From: Boswellia sacra
Taxonomy: Eukaryota > Streptophyta > Magnoliopsida > Sapindales > Burseraceae
DNA: 64,000 bases
Reading direction: 5' to 3'
Assembly: GCA_013180625.2 (NCBI GenBank)
Contig: SNVD02016070.1
Coordinates: 1-64,000, forward strand
This document shows positions 34,096 through 44,490 of this stretch, one piece after another. Every line of letters begins with the position of its first letter. Position 1 is the first letter of the stretch. Both the position numbers and the translations under genes were made by a program. The notes below the pieces were generated by a model, which was not told the origin of the DNA, did not search any database, and saw only the letters and a list, made by a program, of their open reading frames with translations.

Positions 34096-35937
34096 ATGGC
34101 AGTAAACTTCCAACAATTCAGTAGCCGATTTGAGCCACAATTACATTGGAGTGTAAATGAGGTGAGCACTCAGAACATTGAACAAAAACTTTCTGAGCTA
34201 ACTTCTCTTGTGGAAAACATGGCTGTAAGACATATGCAGAAATCTTATGCATGTGAGGTATATTCTACCATGGAGCATCCAATCGACATATATCCAACTT
34301 TGCAAGGAGATATGAAACAAGCCAATACCATGGATGGATTTCCAGGATAAACAAGGCAATGGTATGATCCCGTCTCTAACACTTGTAATGCTGGATGGGA
34401 AGATCACCCTAATTTCAGTTACTGGAATCATCAACCAATCGCCCCAAATGCCATACCAAATCGGCCACAAGGTTTTAATCAACTTAGAGTGCAGCAACCA
34501 TTTCAAATGCAACCACCGCCAATGCCACAACCAGCACCACAACCAGCTTCAGAAAACTCAGGTATGTCACTCCAAGATATTGTTAATGCACTTGCCACTA
34601 ACATAATGCAATTCCAGCAGGAAACTGGGGCAAGTATCCAAAACCTGGCAAATCAAATGGGACAATTGGCCACTAGCATGAGCAAATTCGAGGGCCAAGG
34701 CTCAGAAGAATTATCTTGTCAAATGGGGATCAATCCAAGAGAGAATTCTTGTGCGATAACTTTGCAAAATGGAGAGCAATTAGATGTCCTGCCAAAGAAA
34801 TCACAAACTGATGAAGGAGATGACACCACTTCCTCCATGAACAAAACACTGACTTCTCAGGTAAATCCTATAACTCCCATTCCTTCATATGTTTCTCCTC
34901 CACTTTGTCCTAGTAGATTTGCAAAATCGAAGAATGAGGAACAAGAACAAGAAATCCTGGAAACTTCTCACAAAATCGAGGTAAATATACCACTTCTGGA
35001 TGCTATCGAGCAAGTACCTCATCATACAAAATGTCTCAAGGAGTTATGCACCAGCAAAAGAAAGTTAAAAAGAAATGAGAAAGTAAGTGTGGGGGAAGAT
35101 GTTTCAGCTGTATTACAAAGGAAAATTCCTCCAAACTGCAAAGATCCAGGTACGTTCACCATGCCATGCACCATTGGTAAAACCAAGTTTGAAAGAGTTA
35201 TGTTAGATTTAGAAGCATCTATTAATATCATGCCATATTCTATTTATACTTCTTTAAATCTTGGACCTTTTACGGAAATTGGTATTACCATTCAAATTGC
35301 TGATCGTTTTAATGCATATACCAAAAGAGTTGTGGAAGATGTGCTTGTGCAGGTGAATCAATTGGTTTTCCCAGCAGACTTTTATGTTTTTGAAATAGAG
35401 GATGAAACATCTCCTAATCCAATACCGATTCTTATAGAGAGACCATTCTCGAAAACTACTAGAACCAAGATTGATGTTCATGATGGCACTCTCACCATAG
35501 TGTTTGATGGCAAGGTGATCTGTTTCAATATTTTTGAGGCAATGAGGTACCCTAGTGACTTATATTCTATTTTTGTAGTTGACGTTCCTGATTCTCTTCC
35601 ACAACAATATTTTGAGTTAACTTGCAAAAATGGATTAGATGTAGCTATTAGTGAGCACATAGGGACAGAAAATTCTAAGGAATCAAGAATTTTGATACAA
35701 GTGTCTAAAGAAGTGAAGAAAGCTCTGGCAAGCTTAGATGAGACTATAGCCATAACCATAAGCAGGTATGATGTTTCGTATTTTGAATTGTGTTTATCTA
35801 ATGAGAAACTTTTTCATTCTGTGATGAAGGCCAATACCGTGGAGCTTAAGTCACTTCCAGATCATTTGAATCATGGATTCTTGGGTGAGAATGGTACTTT
35901 GCCAATTATAATAGAAATGGGCCTTGCACCAATATAA
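34096..35937 (+). pseudogene. Ty3/gypsy gag C-terminal part and aspartic protease
   Basis: The frame opens at ATG 34096. A first segment ends at a stop near 34350. A second open frame (34489-35937, 482 codons) carries a Gln/Pro/Met-rich linker, a helical segment (residues about 40-65, IMQFQQETGASIQNLANQMG), and a retropepsin-like domain from about residue 210. The expected catalytic block D-x-G-A-S reads LDLEASINIMPYSIYTSL, with Gly replaced by Glu, so the enzyme is probably dead. The later blocks (ADFYVFEIEDE, PIPILIERPF, TRTKIDVHDG) keep the family layout. It runs into ELKSLPDHLNHGFLGENG, the start of the pol region. Compared with full Athila gag, most of the N-terminal capsid part is missing. 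Confidence 0.75.
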
Positions 35938-36180
35938 GAAGTGAAACTCGTCCAAGTACTTAGAGATCACAAAACGGCTATTGGGTGGACAAGTGCTCAC
36001 ATCCAAGGCTCAGCCATATGCGTGCACCATTTCTTGTGGAAAGAAGGATCCAAGCCCACTAGTGAAGCACATCTAAGATTGGATCCTCTCATGATGAAAC
36101 CAACGTCGGGCTGAGGACGTTAAACCAAGCGCTTATTGGGAGGCAACCCAATATTTTTTGAAAAAAAAAAGAAAAGAAAA

Positions 36181-36550
36181 ATAAAATAAGGAATAATGAT
36201 CAATTTTTGCGTCTCGAGGAGATTCCTTTCGTAGACCATCAAATTGACCAGGTTTTATCTCTCTTTGCCATCTGTCTTATTTGGTTTTATATTTTTTTTA
36301 CTTGTTTTTTACTTTTGTTTGCTATCGTGTTGTTATCTCTTTTATGTGCTTTAGTTTCGTTTCTACTCTTTTCTTTTCCTTTGTTTTGTTTAATTTGATT
36401 ATTCTGTACTTCGAACTCATTTGTGCAACAGCTTGAGGAAACATCCAAACGAGAGCTGAAGTCATTGCTCGAAGGTTTGAAACGTGCATATCTTGGGAAA
36501 AAACATACTCAATCGTATTATCGGTAATATCTCTTCTTTTCTCCTCTTTA
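36181..36550. other. T-rich spacer with possible second pol-start remnant
   Basis: Mostly T-rich sequence. Around 36440-36520 a short frame reads RELKSLLEGLKRAYLGKKH, which resembles the same gypsy pol-start block (ELKxLPxxLxxxFLGxN) as at 35850-35890. The source could be another gypsy fragment. Confidence 0.35.
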
Positions 36551-36988
36551 ATGGATGCCGATATCTTTTTGTCAAACCTTCGTAAATATTTTCCTTCAGT
36601 TCCTCAAAATGCTGTGTTTAAAATTTATAAAGTACGGATGACTAGACTTTGGGCATTGATGCTCCTAAATGTGCCTGCTGATATCCGATGGCTTATCGAA
36701 ACCAAGATGAGATTGTCCGGTAAGTCGGACATTAATCTTGCAAAATACATGCCTGGTCTAGGAAAGAGCTACTACGTCAAGAGGCGAAGAGCAAAAAGGT
36801 TACAAGTGTGTTATAAATGTGCTAGATGGAATTGTAACCAGACTTGTCGTTCATTAGGTTTTGTGTCCAGAAATAAAGAAGATAAACTTTCGTTTATTAA
36901 GAATGATTTGAGTAATAAGTCGCTGGATAAAGTTTTATTAACTCTTGAGTCGCATTCTTGTGGACTTGTTCAGCGTAAATTGTGTTAG
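36551..36988 (+). CDS. 145-codon ORF with basic and cysteine-rich domain (possible endogenous viral fragment)
   Basis: I do not recognise this gene with certainty. The frame has an N-terminal helical region with hydrophobic runs (WALMLLNV), then a strongly basic stretch SYYVKRRRAKRL at about residues 77-88, directly followed by a Cys cluster CYKCARWNCNQTC (C-x2-C-x4-C-x3-C). A basic arginine block just before a CxxC finger is the layout of the small cysteine-rich nucleic-acid-binding proteins of filamentous plant RNA viruses (Carlavirus/Vitivirus type). The spacing of the later Cys residues differs from that family. The TAG stop lies inside the LTR starting at 36983, so the native C-terminus was cut off by that insertion. 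A decayed host gene or retroelement ORF remains possible. Confidence 0.35.
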   Translation: MDADIFLSNLRKYFPSVPQNAVFKIYKVRMTRLWALMLLNVPADIRWLIETKMRLSGKSDINLAKYMPGLGKSYYVKRRRAKRLQVCYKCARWNCNQTCRSLGFVSRNKEDKLSFIKNDLSNKSLDKVLLTLESHSCGLVQRKLC

Positions 36989-38210
36989 CCCTAAGGCTAC
37001 ATGATAATTTTGATGATAACAATACACATTGATTAATTGAGATTTACTAACATGTTTATTTATGTGCAAGAGTAAGATCATTGAAATAATTTTAAAATCA
37101 AGAAGAGGCTTATTAAAATGAAGTGTTGAAGCTAAGGAGAAGACTACATGTTAAAGGCACCAAAGTTTAAGAACAATGATTGACTTAAGGAATGTGACAC
37201 ATGAGTAATGTTCAATCAATTGGTCATATATATCTCTACAAATATCCAAATGACGTGATTCTTAAGGCTTTGGAAATCTTACTCAATTTATAACATTTCA
37301 TATGTTTTAATGAAATTCAAATTTCAAGTGTAAGGTTGTCCAAATCATCATGCAAGTTGAAAGACAAATGGAAGCAGCTAACATGAGCACCGAATACTCC
37401 TTTGGACATATCTTGAGCTAGAAAAATTAAAATGACTTGATTCTTACGGCATTGGAAAGATGACTTAATGAAAAACATTTCATATGTTTTGAAAAAATTC
37501 AAATTTCAAACAGAAGGCCGGCATAATTGACATGAAATTCGGTGGACTGACACAGAGAAGAAAAATCAACTCACATGAGCACTGAATGGTATTTTGGCCA
37601 TATCTTAAGATAGAGATATCCAAATTCTTTGATTCTTAATGTTTTGGAAATATTATTCAAATATGCAGATCTTTTATGTTTTTAATAAATTCAAATTTTA
37701 AACAGAAGGCTGACAGAATTATCATTCAATTTGGTGGACTGACACAAGAAAGAAAAATCAAGTCACATGAGCACCGAATGGTGTTTTTGCCATATCTTGA
37801 GTTACAGATATCCAAATGACTTGATTCTTGATGCGTTGGAAAGCTTATTCAAATGTGAAAATCTTTTATGTTTTTCAGATTTTCAAATTTCCAACGGAAC
37901 ATTGACAAAAATGACAGAAAAAATTACGGTTTTTATGGTGGGCAGAAAATTTGGAGTTGGTGTCTTCACTTGATTAAGTTCATCTCATTTGCCTATAAAA
38001 GGAGCCCTTCTCCCATGCATTCAATAAGAAAAGAGAAGAGCAAGAGAAGTATCTATCAAGCAAAAAAAAAGAGAAATATCAAGTCTATAGAGCTTTTATA
38101 TTCTTTATCTACTCTTTGAAGAGAGTTGTACTTTTGTTGTAGAAATTTTATTTGTTTTTGTATTGTAGTGAGAGTGAGATCTTCTTGTAAAGGATAAAAG
38201 TTATCCTTGA

Positions 38211-38575
38211 GAGAACTCTTTCCTTGGTGAGGTTGTTCATCAAGAAGAACTCTTGGTGTGGTTTTATCAAGGGTTGAAGGAAGTTGCCTTGGTGAGGTTG
38301 TTCATCAAGAAGAACTCTTGGTGTGGTGTTATCAAGGGTTGAAGGAAGTTGCCTTGGTGAGGTTGTTCATCAAGAAGAACTCTTGGTGTGGTGTTATCAA
38401 GGGTTGAAGGAAGTTGACTTGGTGAGGTTGTTCATCAAGAAGAACTCTTGGTGTGGTGTTATCAAGAGTTGAAGGAAGTTGCCTTGGTGAGGTTGTTCAT
38501 CAAGAAGAACTCTTGGTGTGGTGTTATCAAGAGTAGAAGAAAAAGTCTTGGTGAGGTTGTTCATCAAGCAAGTTG
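38211..38575 (+). repeat. 65-bp minisatellite in LTR 1
   Basis: Five to six tandem units carry AGAACTCTTGGTGTGGTGTT, GGTTGAAGGAAGTTGCCTTG and TGAGGTTGTTCATCAAGA. Successive units start exactly 65 bp apart (for example 38246 and 38311). Confidence 0.88.
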
Positions 38576-38638
38576 TAAAGATTTCTACAACTTAGTGGAA
38601 AGCCTAGCTCGTGGAGCTAGGAGCCCGTGGACGTAGGC

Positions 38639-38676
38639 CTGTCTCTTATACACATCTAGATGTGTATAAGAGACAG
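38639..38676. other. sequencing adapter artefact (Nextera mate-pair junction)
   Basis: Two Tn5 mosaic ends stand head to head: CTGTCTCTTATACACATCT followed directly by AGATGTGTATAAGAGACAG. Together they form the 38-bp junction adapter of Nextera mate-pair libraries. The sister LTRs have ordinary LTR sequence (AAGGTTTGCCGAACCAC...) at this point, so the adapter replaced about 40 bp of real sequence. Confidence 0.97.
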
Positions 38677-38881
38677 ATCCCTATCTCTTTACATTAACTT
38701 GCACTTGTGATTGTTCTTCATTTCTATTCTCTTGATTGCATTCTATTTTCATCTTCTTCACCTTTATTCTTAAAGAAAAAGTTAAATAATTTTGATTTCA
38801 AGAAAAGTTTTCTAAATCCGTTTTGATAAATAAAAACCCAATTCACCCCCCCTCTTGGGTTGCCATACCTGGGTCAATAAG

Positions 38882-38893
38882 TGGTATCAGAGC
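38882..38893 (+). other. primer-binding site (tRNA-iMet)
   Basis: TGGTATCAGAGC lies three bases after the LTR 1 terminus, a perfect plant copia primer-binding site. Confidence 0.92.
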
Positions 38894-38934
38894 AAAGTTG
38901 CTCAATTTTTTAAATCTTAATCGATTTTTGAGCT

Positions 38935-40338
38935 ATGTCAACTTTTAATTCAACTTCATATGTTGAGGGACTTTCTATCTATAGACCTCCATTTTTTAAT
39001 GGAAGTGATTACTCTTATTGGAAAACTAGAATGAGTATTTTCTTGAAATCTTTTGATTATGATTTGTGGTCTATTGTTTTGGAAAGACCTTTTGTTCCTA
39101 CCAAAATTGAAAATGGGGAATGCATGCTTAAAGAACCTAAAGAGTTTAGTGAAGATGATAAAAAGAAATTGAGTTTGAATGCTAAAGCTATGAATGTGTT
39201 GTATTGTGCTCTAGATAGAAATGAGTTTAATAGAATATCTACTTGTTCTACGGCACAAGAAATATGGCACACACTTGAAGTAACTCATGAAGGAACTAGT
39301 CAAGTTAAAGAATCGAAAATTAGTATGCTAGTTCATAGTTATGAGCTTTTTAAGATGAAATCGGATGAATCAATTTCTGAAATGTTTACTAGATTTACGG
39401 ATATTGTCAATGGTTTGAAATCTCTTAGTAAATCTTATTCTAATGTTGAAATGGTGAGAAAGATTCTTAGGTGTCTACCAAAATCGTGGGAGCCAAAGGT
39501 GACGACAATTCAAGAAGCAAAGGATCTCACCAAACTACCATTAGAAGAACTTATGGGTTCTCTCATGACTCATGAAATCACCTTGGAGGAGAATGAAGAA
39601 GAAGATTGTGAAGTGGCAAACATGTGCTTTATGGCTTTAAGTGAAGATGAGGTAAGTATTCTAAACTATGATCCTAAACTGTCATATGATGAATTACTTG
39701 AAGCATTCCAAAATTTACATGTGCAAGTTGATAAGCAAAATTCAAAAATTAATGCTTTCAAAAAGAAGTCAAAAATCATGTTATCTCAATTAGAAGAGGT
39801 GGTAGAAATAAATGAAGCTTTAGAAAATGAAAATGAAATTTTAAAGCAAAAAGATTTTGAAAGTTTGGAAAGTCAAATATATTTTTAAAAAACTGAAAAT
39901 GAGATTTTAAAACAAAAAGATTTTGATAAATTAGAGAAAGAAAATGTTATTTTGAAAAAGGAAAATAATGACTTAAGAAATATTGTTGATAGTTTTACAA
40001 AAAGCACAAAAAAATTGAATTCTATGTTACAAAACCAAAGATGTGTTTTTGATAAAAGAGGTTTAGGATATAAAACTCATAAAAATCAAAAGTATTTTAA
40101 AAATTATTTTGCTCATGCCTCTTCTAGGAATAATCCTAATCATTCATGTACTTATTGTGGAAGAAAAGGACACAAAGTGCATTCTTGCTATATTAAGAGA
40201 AATCCTAAGTTGAAACAAATATGGGTTCAAAAAAGTACCATAACTAACCCCCAAGGACCCAAGAACTTTTGGGTACCAAAAAGTTACTCCTTGAATGTTG
40301 ATTGTAGAGACAGAGTGGCAAACACAAGTGATACTTAG
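38935..40338 (+). pseudogene. copia element 3 gag with coiled coil and zinc knuckle
   Basis: It starts ATGTCAACTTTTAATTC, 42 bases after the primer-binding site. The first 317 codons are open and hold the copia gag domain: IYRPPFFNGSDYSYWKTRM, WHTLEVTHEGTSQVKESKI and KLPLEELMGSLMTHEI. A Glu/Lys/Asn-rich coiled-coil region follows (residues about 260-350). One in-frame TAA (39886-39888) breaks the frame there; the same frame then continues to a perfect C-x2-C-x4-H-x4-C knuckle CTYCGRKGHKVHSC near 40147. Gag with a long coiled coil is typical of Sireviruses. This is the best preserved gag in the window. The protease block LDSGCSRHMTGD follows in another frame near 40335. Confidence 0.83.
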
Positions 40339-41966
40339 ATAGTGGATGCTCAAGGCATATGACCGGAGATGCCTCCAAGTTCTCAAGATTAATCATGAAG
40401 AAGGAGGATATGTGACCTTCTGGTGATAATGCCAAAAGAAGGGTTAATCGGACATGTGATATTGGTAACCCTTCTTCACCTATTATAAAGATGTTTTGCT
40501 TGTTTATGGTTTTAAAACATTGATTTGATGCATTAGTCAATTGTGTGATAAGGATATTTTATTACTTTGCGACTAAGAGATGTGTGATTAAGGATGTTAG
40601 TAACAAAAGACATTATTATTGGTAATAGATGTAGTAATATTTATACAATGATATTGATGTTAATGATCATGTAGAAAAATTGTTTCATTGTTAATCATGC
40701 TGCTTGGTTTATGGATAGAAGGTTAGGTCATGCTAGCATGGACACAATTTCAAAAATTTCTAAAAATTATTTAGTTGATGGTCTTCCAAAAATAAAATTT
40801 GAAAAGGATAAGATTTGTGATGCTTGTCAATTTGGAAAATAAGTGAGAACTTCTTTTAAACAAAAGAAATTTATTTCAACAAATAAACCTCTACAATTAC
40901 TTCATTTGGATTTATTTGGACTATCAAGAACTCAAAGCCTTGGTGGAAAGTATTATGTTTTTATTATTGTGGATGATTATTCAAGATTCACTTGGGTATT
41001 ATTCTTGAAAACTAAAAATAAGGCCATACAAGCTTTTTCAAAATTTGTAAAAAGAGTCCAAAATCAAAAAGGGTATTCTATTGTGTCCATTAGGAGTGAT
41101 CATGGTGGTGAAGTAGACAATGTTGCATTTGAAAATCTTTTGTGATGAAAATGGTTTTGAGCATAATTTTTCCTCACCTAGAACTTCACAACAAAATGGT
41201 GTTGTTGAGAGGAAAAAATAGGACTATCCAAGAAATGGCTAGGACCATGTTACTTGAAAATAATTTGCCAAAATATTTTTGGGCCGAAGCCGTTAATACT
41301 GCATGCTTTATAATCAATAGAGTCTATATTAGAGCTTTAATGAAGAAAACTCCTTATGAACTTTGGAAAGGAAGAAAACCCAACATTGGATTTTTTAAAG
41401 TTTTTGGATGTAAATGTTTATTTTAAACACCAAGGATAACCTTGGAAAATTTGATGCAAAAGCCGATGTTGGAATTTTTGTTGGCTACTCCAACCATAGT
41501 AAAGCATATAGAGTTTTAAACAAAAAGACTCTTACTATTGAAGAATCTATGCATGTTGAATTTGATGAAACTAATGTTATTTCTTCAAAGAATTTAGATG
41601 ATGATATTGTTGAGGTAGAAAGCAAATCAAGGAATCAAGGCTTGATGAAAAGAGCCAAGATGAATTACAACTTCAACAAGAAAAGCTTGAGGAAGTAATT
41701 GATTATTCCCAAGATTATCAAAGGACTGAAGGTACGCAAAAGCTTACCCTAAAGATCTCATTATTGGTGAACCATCACAAGGTATGAAAACTAGATCTTC
41801 TTTTAGGAACTTGTGTAATCATTTTTCTTTTGTCTCTCAATTTGAACCAAAATCTTTTAAAGAAGCTAAAAATGAGGAAAGTTGGATTTTGGCTATGCAA
41901 GAAGAATTGAACCAATTAGAGAGAAATCAAGTTTGGGAATTAGTCCCTAGACCCAAATATGATTAA
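40335..41966 (+). pseudogene. copia element 3 protease, integrase and start of reverse transcriptase
   Basis: The protease core is near 40335. The gag-pre-integrase segment (about 40700-40840) ends CDACQFGK. Integrase (40843-41430) reads LHLDLFGLSRTQS, DDYSRFTWVLFLKTKNK and SIRSDHGGEVDN, then QQNGVVERK with a stop after the Lys. A C-terminal segment GIFVGYSNHSKAYRVLNKKT lies at 41479-41530. Reverse transcriptase begins at about 41784 and stops after LERNQVWELVPRPK at 41959, where the sequence jumps to the RNase H C-terminus. The catalytic reverse-transcriptase core and nearly all of RNase H are deleted. Confidence 0.82.
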
Positions 41967-42254
41967 ACCCCTTAGTCAAGATAGATTTTGCATAATTAGA
42001 AGAGAATTAGGCATGTTGGATATGTCTTAATTTTGCTTTAATATGATAATCTTTGAATGGTAGCATATGTTAAGGGGGAGTAGTTAATTTAATTACATCT
42101 TTTTGATGATAACAAAAGGGGGAGAAATGGTTGTATTGCTTATATTCATAATAAGTTCCATCTTTTTTGTTTATTCTTGATTTTATTTTCATTCTTTATT
42201 TTAAATATTATTTGAAAGTAATCAATGGTTTGTCATCATCAAAAAGGGGGAGAT
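41960..42254 (+). pseudogene. RNase H tail and 3' untranslated region of element 3
   Basis: The first bases encode KPLSQDRFCIIRRELGMLDM, the usual C-terminal end of copia RNase H, in a frame shifted from the reverse-transcriptase fragment. Three G-rich tracts (near 42073, 42116 and 42243; AAGGGGGAG type) precede the LTR at 42255. Repeated polypurine tracts before the 3' LTR are a described Sirevirus feature. Confidence 0.78.
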
Positions 42255-44157
42255 TGTTTGCCCTAAGGCTACATGATAATTTTGATGATAACAATACACA
42301 TTGATTCATTGTGATTTACTAATATATTTATTTATGTGTAAGAATAAGATTTAATGAAATATTTGTAAAATCAAGAAGAGGCTTATTAAAATGAAGTGTT
42401 GAAGCTAAGGAGAAGACTACATGTTAAAGGCACCAAAGTTTAAGAATAAGGTTTGATTCAAGGAATGTGACACATGAGCAATGTTCAATCAATTGGTCAT
42501 ATATTTCTCTAAAAATGTCCAAATAATGTGATTCTTGAGCCTTTGGAAAGATTGCTCAATTTATAACATTTCATATGTTTTAAAGAAATTCAAATTTCAA
42601 GTGTAAGGTTGTCCAAATCATCATGCAAGTTGAAAGAGAAATGGAAGCAGCTGACATGAGTACTGAATACTCTTTTGGACATATCTTGAGCTAGAAAAAT
42701 CAAAATGACTTGATTCTTGTGGCATTAGAAAGATGACTTAATGAGTCACATTTCATATGTTTTGAAAAAATTCAAATTTCAAATGGAAGGCTGACATAAT
42801 TGACATGTAATTCGGTGGATTGACACAGAGAAGAAAAATCAACTCATATGAGCACGGAATAATGTTTTGTCCATATATTAAGATAGAGATATACAAATGC
42901 TTTAATTCTTAACGTTTTGAAAATATTATTAAAATATACATATCTTTTATGTTTTGAAGAAATTCAAATTTCAAACAGAATGCCGACATAATACACATGC
43001 AAGTCAGTGGACTGACACATGGAAGAAAAATCAAGTCACATGAGCACCGAATGGTGTTTTGGCCATATCTTGAGGTACAGATATCCAAATGACTTGGTTC
43101 TTAATTTGTTGGAAAGCTTATTAAATTTTTCAGAGCTTTTATGTTTTACAGATTTTCAAATTTCAAACGTAACATTGACAAAAAAAGCAGACAAAATTAC
43201 AGTTTTTATGGTGGGCAGAAAATTTGGAGTTGGTGTCTTCACTTGATTAAGTTCATCCCATTTGCCTATAAAAGGAGCCCTTCTCCCATGCATTCAGCAA
43301 AAAGAAGAGAAGACAAGAATCTATCAAGCCACAAATATGAGAAATATCAAGTTTAGAGAGCTTTAATATTCTTTATCTACTCTTTAAAGAGAGTTGTACT
43401 TTTGTTGTAAAAATTTTCTTTGTTCTTGTATTGTGGTGAGAGTGAGATCATCTTGTAAAGGATAAAAGTTATCCTTGAGAGAACTCTTTCCTTGGTGAGG
43501 TTGTTCATCAAGAAGAACTCTTGGTGTGGTGTTATCAAGGGTTGAATGAAGTTTCCTTGGTGAGGTTGTTCATCAAGAAGAACTCTTGGTGTGGTGTTAT
43601 CAAGGGTTGAAGGAAGTTGCCTTGGTGAGGTTGTTCATCAAGAAGAACTCTTGGTGTGGTGTTATCAAGAGTTGAAGGAAGTTGCCTTGGTGAGGTTGTT
43701 CATCAAGAAGACTCTTGGTGTGGTGTTATCAAGATTGAAGGAAGTTGCTTGGTGAGTTGTTCATCAAGAAGAACTCTTGGTGTGGTGTTATCAAGAGTTG
43801 GAAGAAAAGTCTTGGTGAGGTTGTTCATCAAGCAAGTTGTAAAGATTCTACAACTTAGTGAAAAGCTAGCTTCGTGGAGCTAGAAGCCCGTGGACGTAGG
43901 CAAGGTTTGCCGAACCACATAAATTGAGTTTGCACTCTCTCTATCCCTATCTATTTATATTTACTTGCACTTGTGATTGTTTATTATTGTATTCTCTTGA
44001 TTGCATCTTTAATAACTTCTAATTTCATCTTCTTCACCTTTATTCTCAAAGAAAGAGTGAACTAATTTTGATCTTTCAAGAAAAGTTTTATAAATCCATT
44101 TTGATAAATAAAAACCCAATTCACCCCCCCTCTTGGGTTGCCATACCTGGGTCAACA
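42255..44157 (+). repeat. LTR 2 of composite element 3
   Basis: It begins TGTTTGCCCTAAGGCTACAT (one change from the family start) and ends CATACCTGGGTCAACA. It contains the TATA region near 43266 and a 65-bp minisatellite at about 43490-43840 with a few 1-2 bp deletions (near 43700-43760). Confidence 0.88.
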
Positions 44158-44490
44158 AATATGACTAAACCCCTTAGTCAAGATATATTTTGTATAATTA
44201 GAAGAGAATTAGGCATGTTGGATATGTCTTCATTTTGTTTTATATGATAATCTTTGAATGGTAGCATATGTTAAGGGGGAGAATATATTTAGGGGGAGTA
44301 ATTAATTTGATTACATCTTTTTGATGATAACAAAAGGGGGAGAAATTGTTGATTGTATATTCATAACGTGGATTGCTTATATTCATAACAAGTGCCATTC
44401 TTTTTGCTTATTGTTGATTTTATTTTCATTCTTGATTTAGATATTATTTTAAAGCAATCAATGGTTTGTCATCATCAAAAAGGGGGAGAT
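44158..44490 (+). pseudogene. second copy of RNase H tail plus 3' UTR
   Basis: It starts directly after LTR 2 with AATATGACTAAACCCCTTAG, the same point at which the sequence resumes after the reverse-transcriptase deletion at 41960, and again encodes KPLSQDIFCIIRRELGMLDM. It differs from 41960-42254 by several indels (for example the extra ATATATTTAGGGGGAG near 44284), so the two copies are not a recent exact duplication. It ends in AAAGGGGGAGAT before LTR 3. Confidence 0.83.

Larger units (their letters stand above)
32573..36180 (+). mobile_element. truncated Athila-like Ty3/gypsy retrotransposon
   Basis: The 5' LTR (32573-33983) starts TGATAAGTGTCTATTTTTAT and ends CGAACGCATCA. It is followed by TGGCGCCGTTGCCGGGGA (33990-34007), the tRNA-Asp primer-binding site typical of Athila/Tat elements. 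A gag-protease ORF follows. A short reverse-transcriptase N-terminal remnant (VLRDHKTAIGW, near 35958) is the only pol sequence. The segment TTGGGAGGCAACCCAA (near 36136), which in Athila elements lies downstream of pol, comes directly after. Reverse transcriptase, RNase H, integrase and the 3' LTR are missing, so an internal deletion and a 3' truncation are inferred. Confidence 0.83.
36983..38879 (+). repeat. LTR 1 of composite element 3
   Basis: It begins TGTTAGCCCTAAGGCTACAT and ends CATACCTGGGTCAATA, where the final CA is CAATA instead of CAACA. It contains the promoter-like CCTATAAAAGGAGCCC near 37993, a minisatellite of 65-bp units (38211-38575), and the adapter artefact at 38639-38676 in place of about 40 bp present in the other LTRs. 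Confidence 0.88.

Noticed and set aside
34198..34542. 114-codon minus-strand ORF rich in Trp and Leu
   Set aside because: Antisense shadow of the gypsy gag-protease region.
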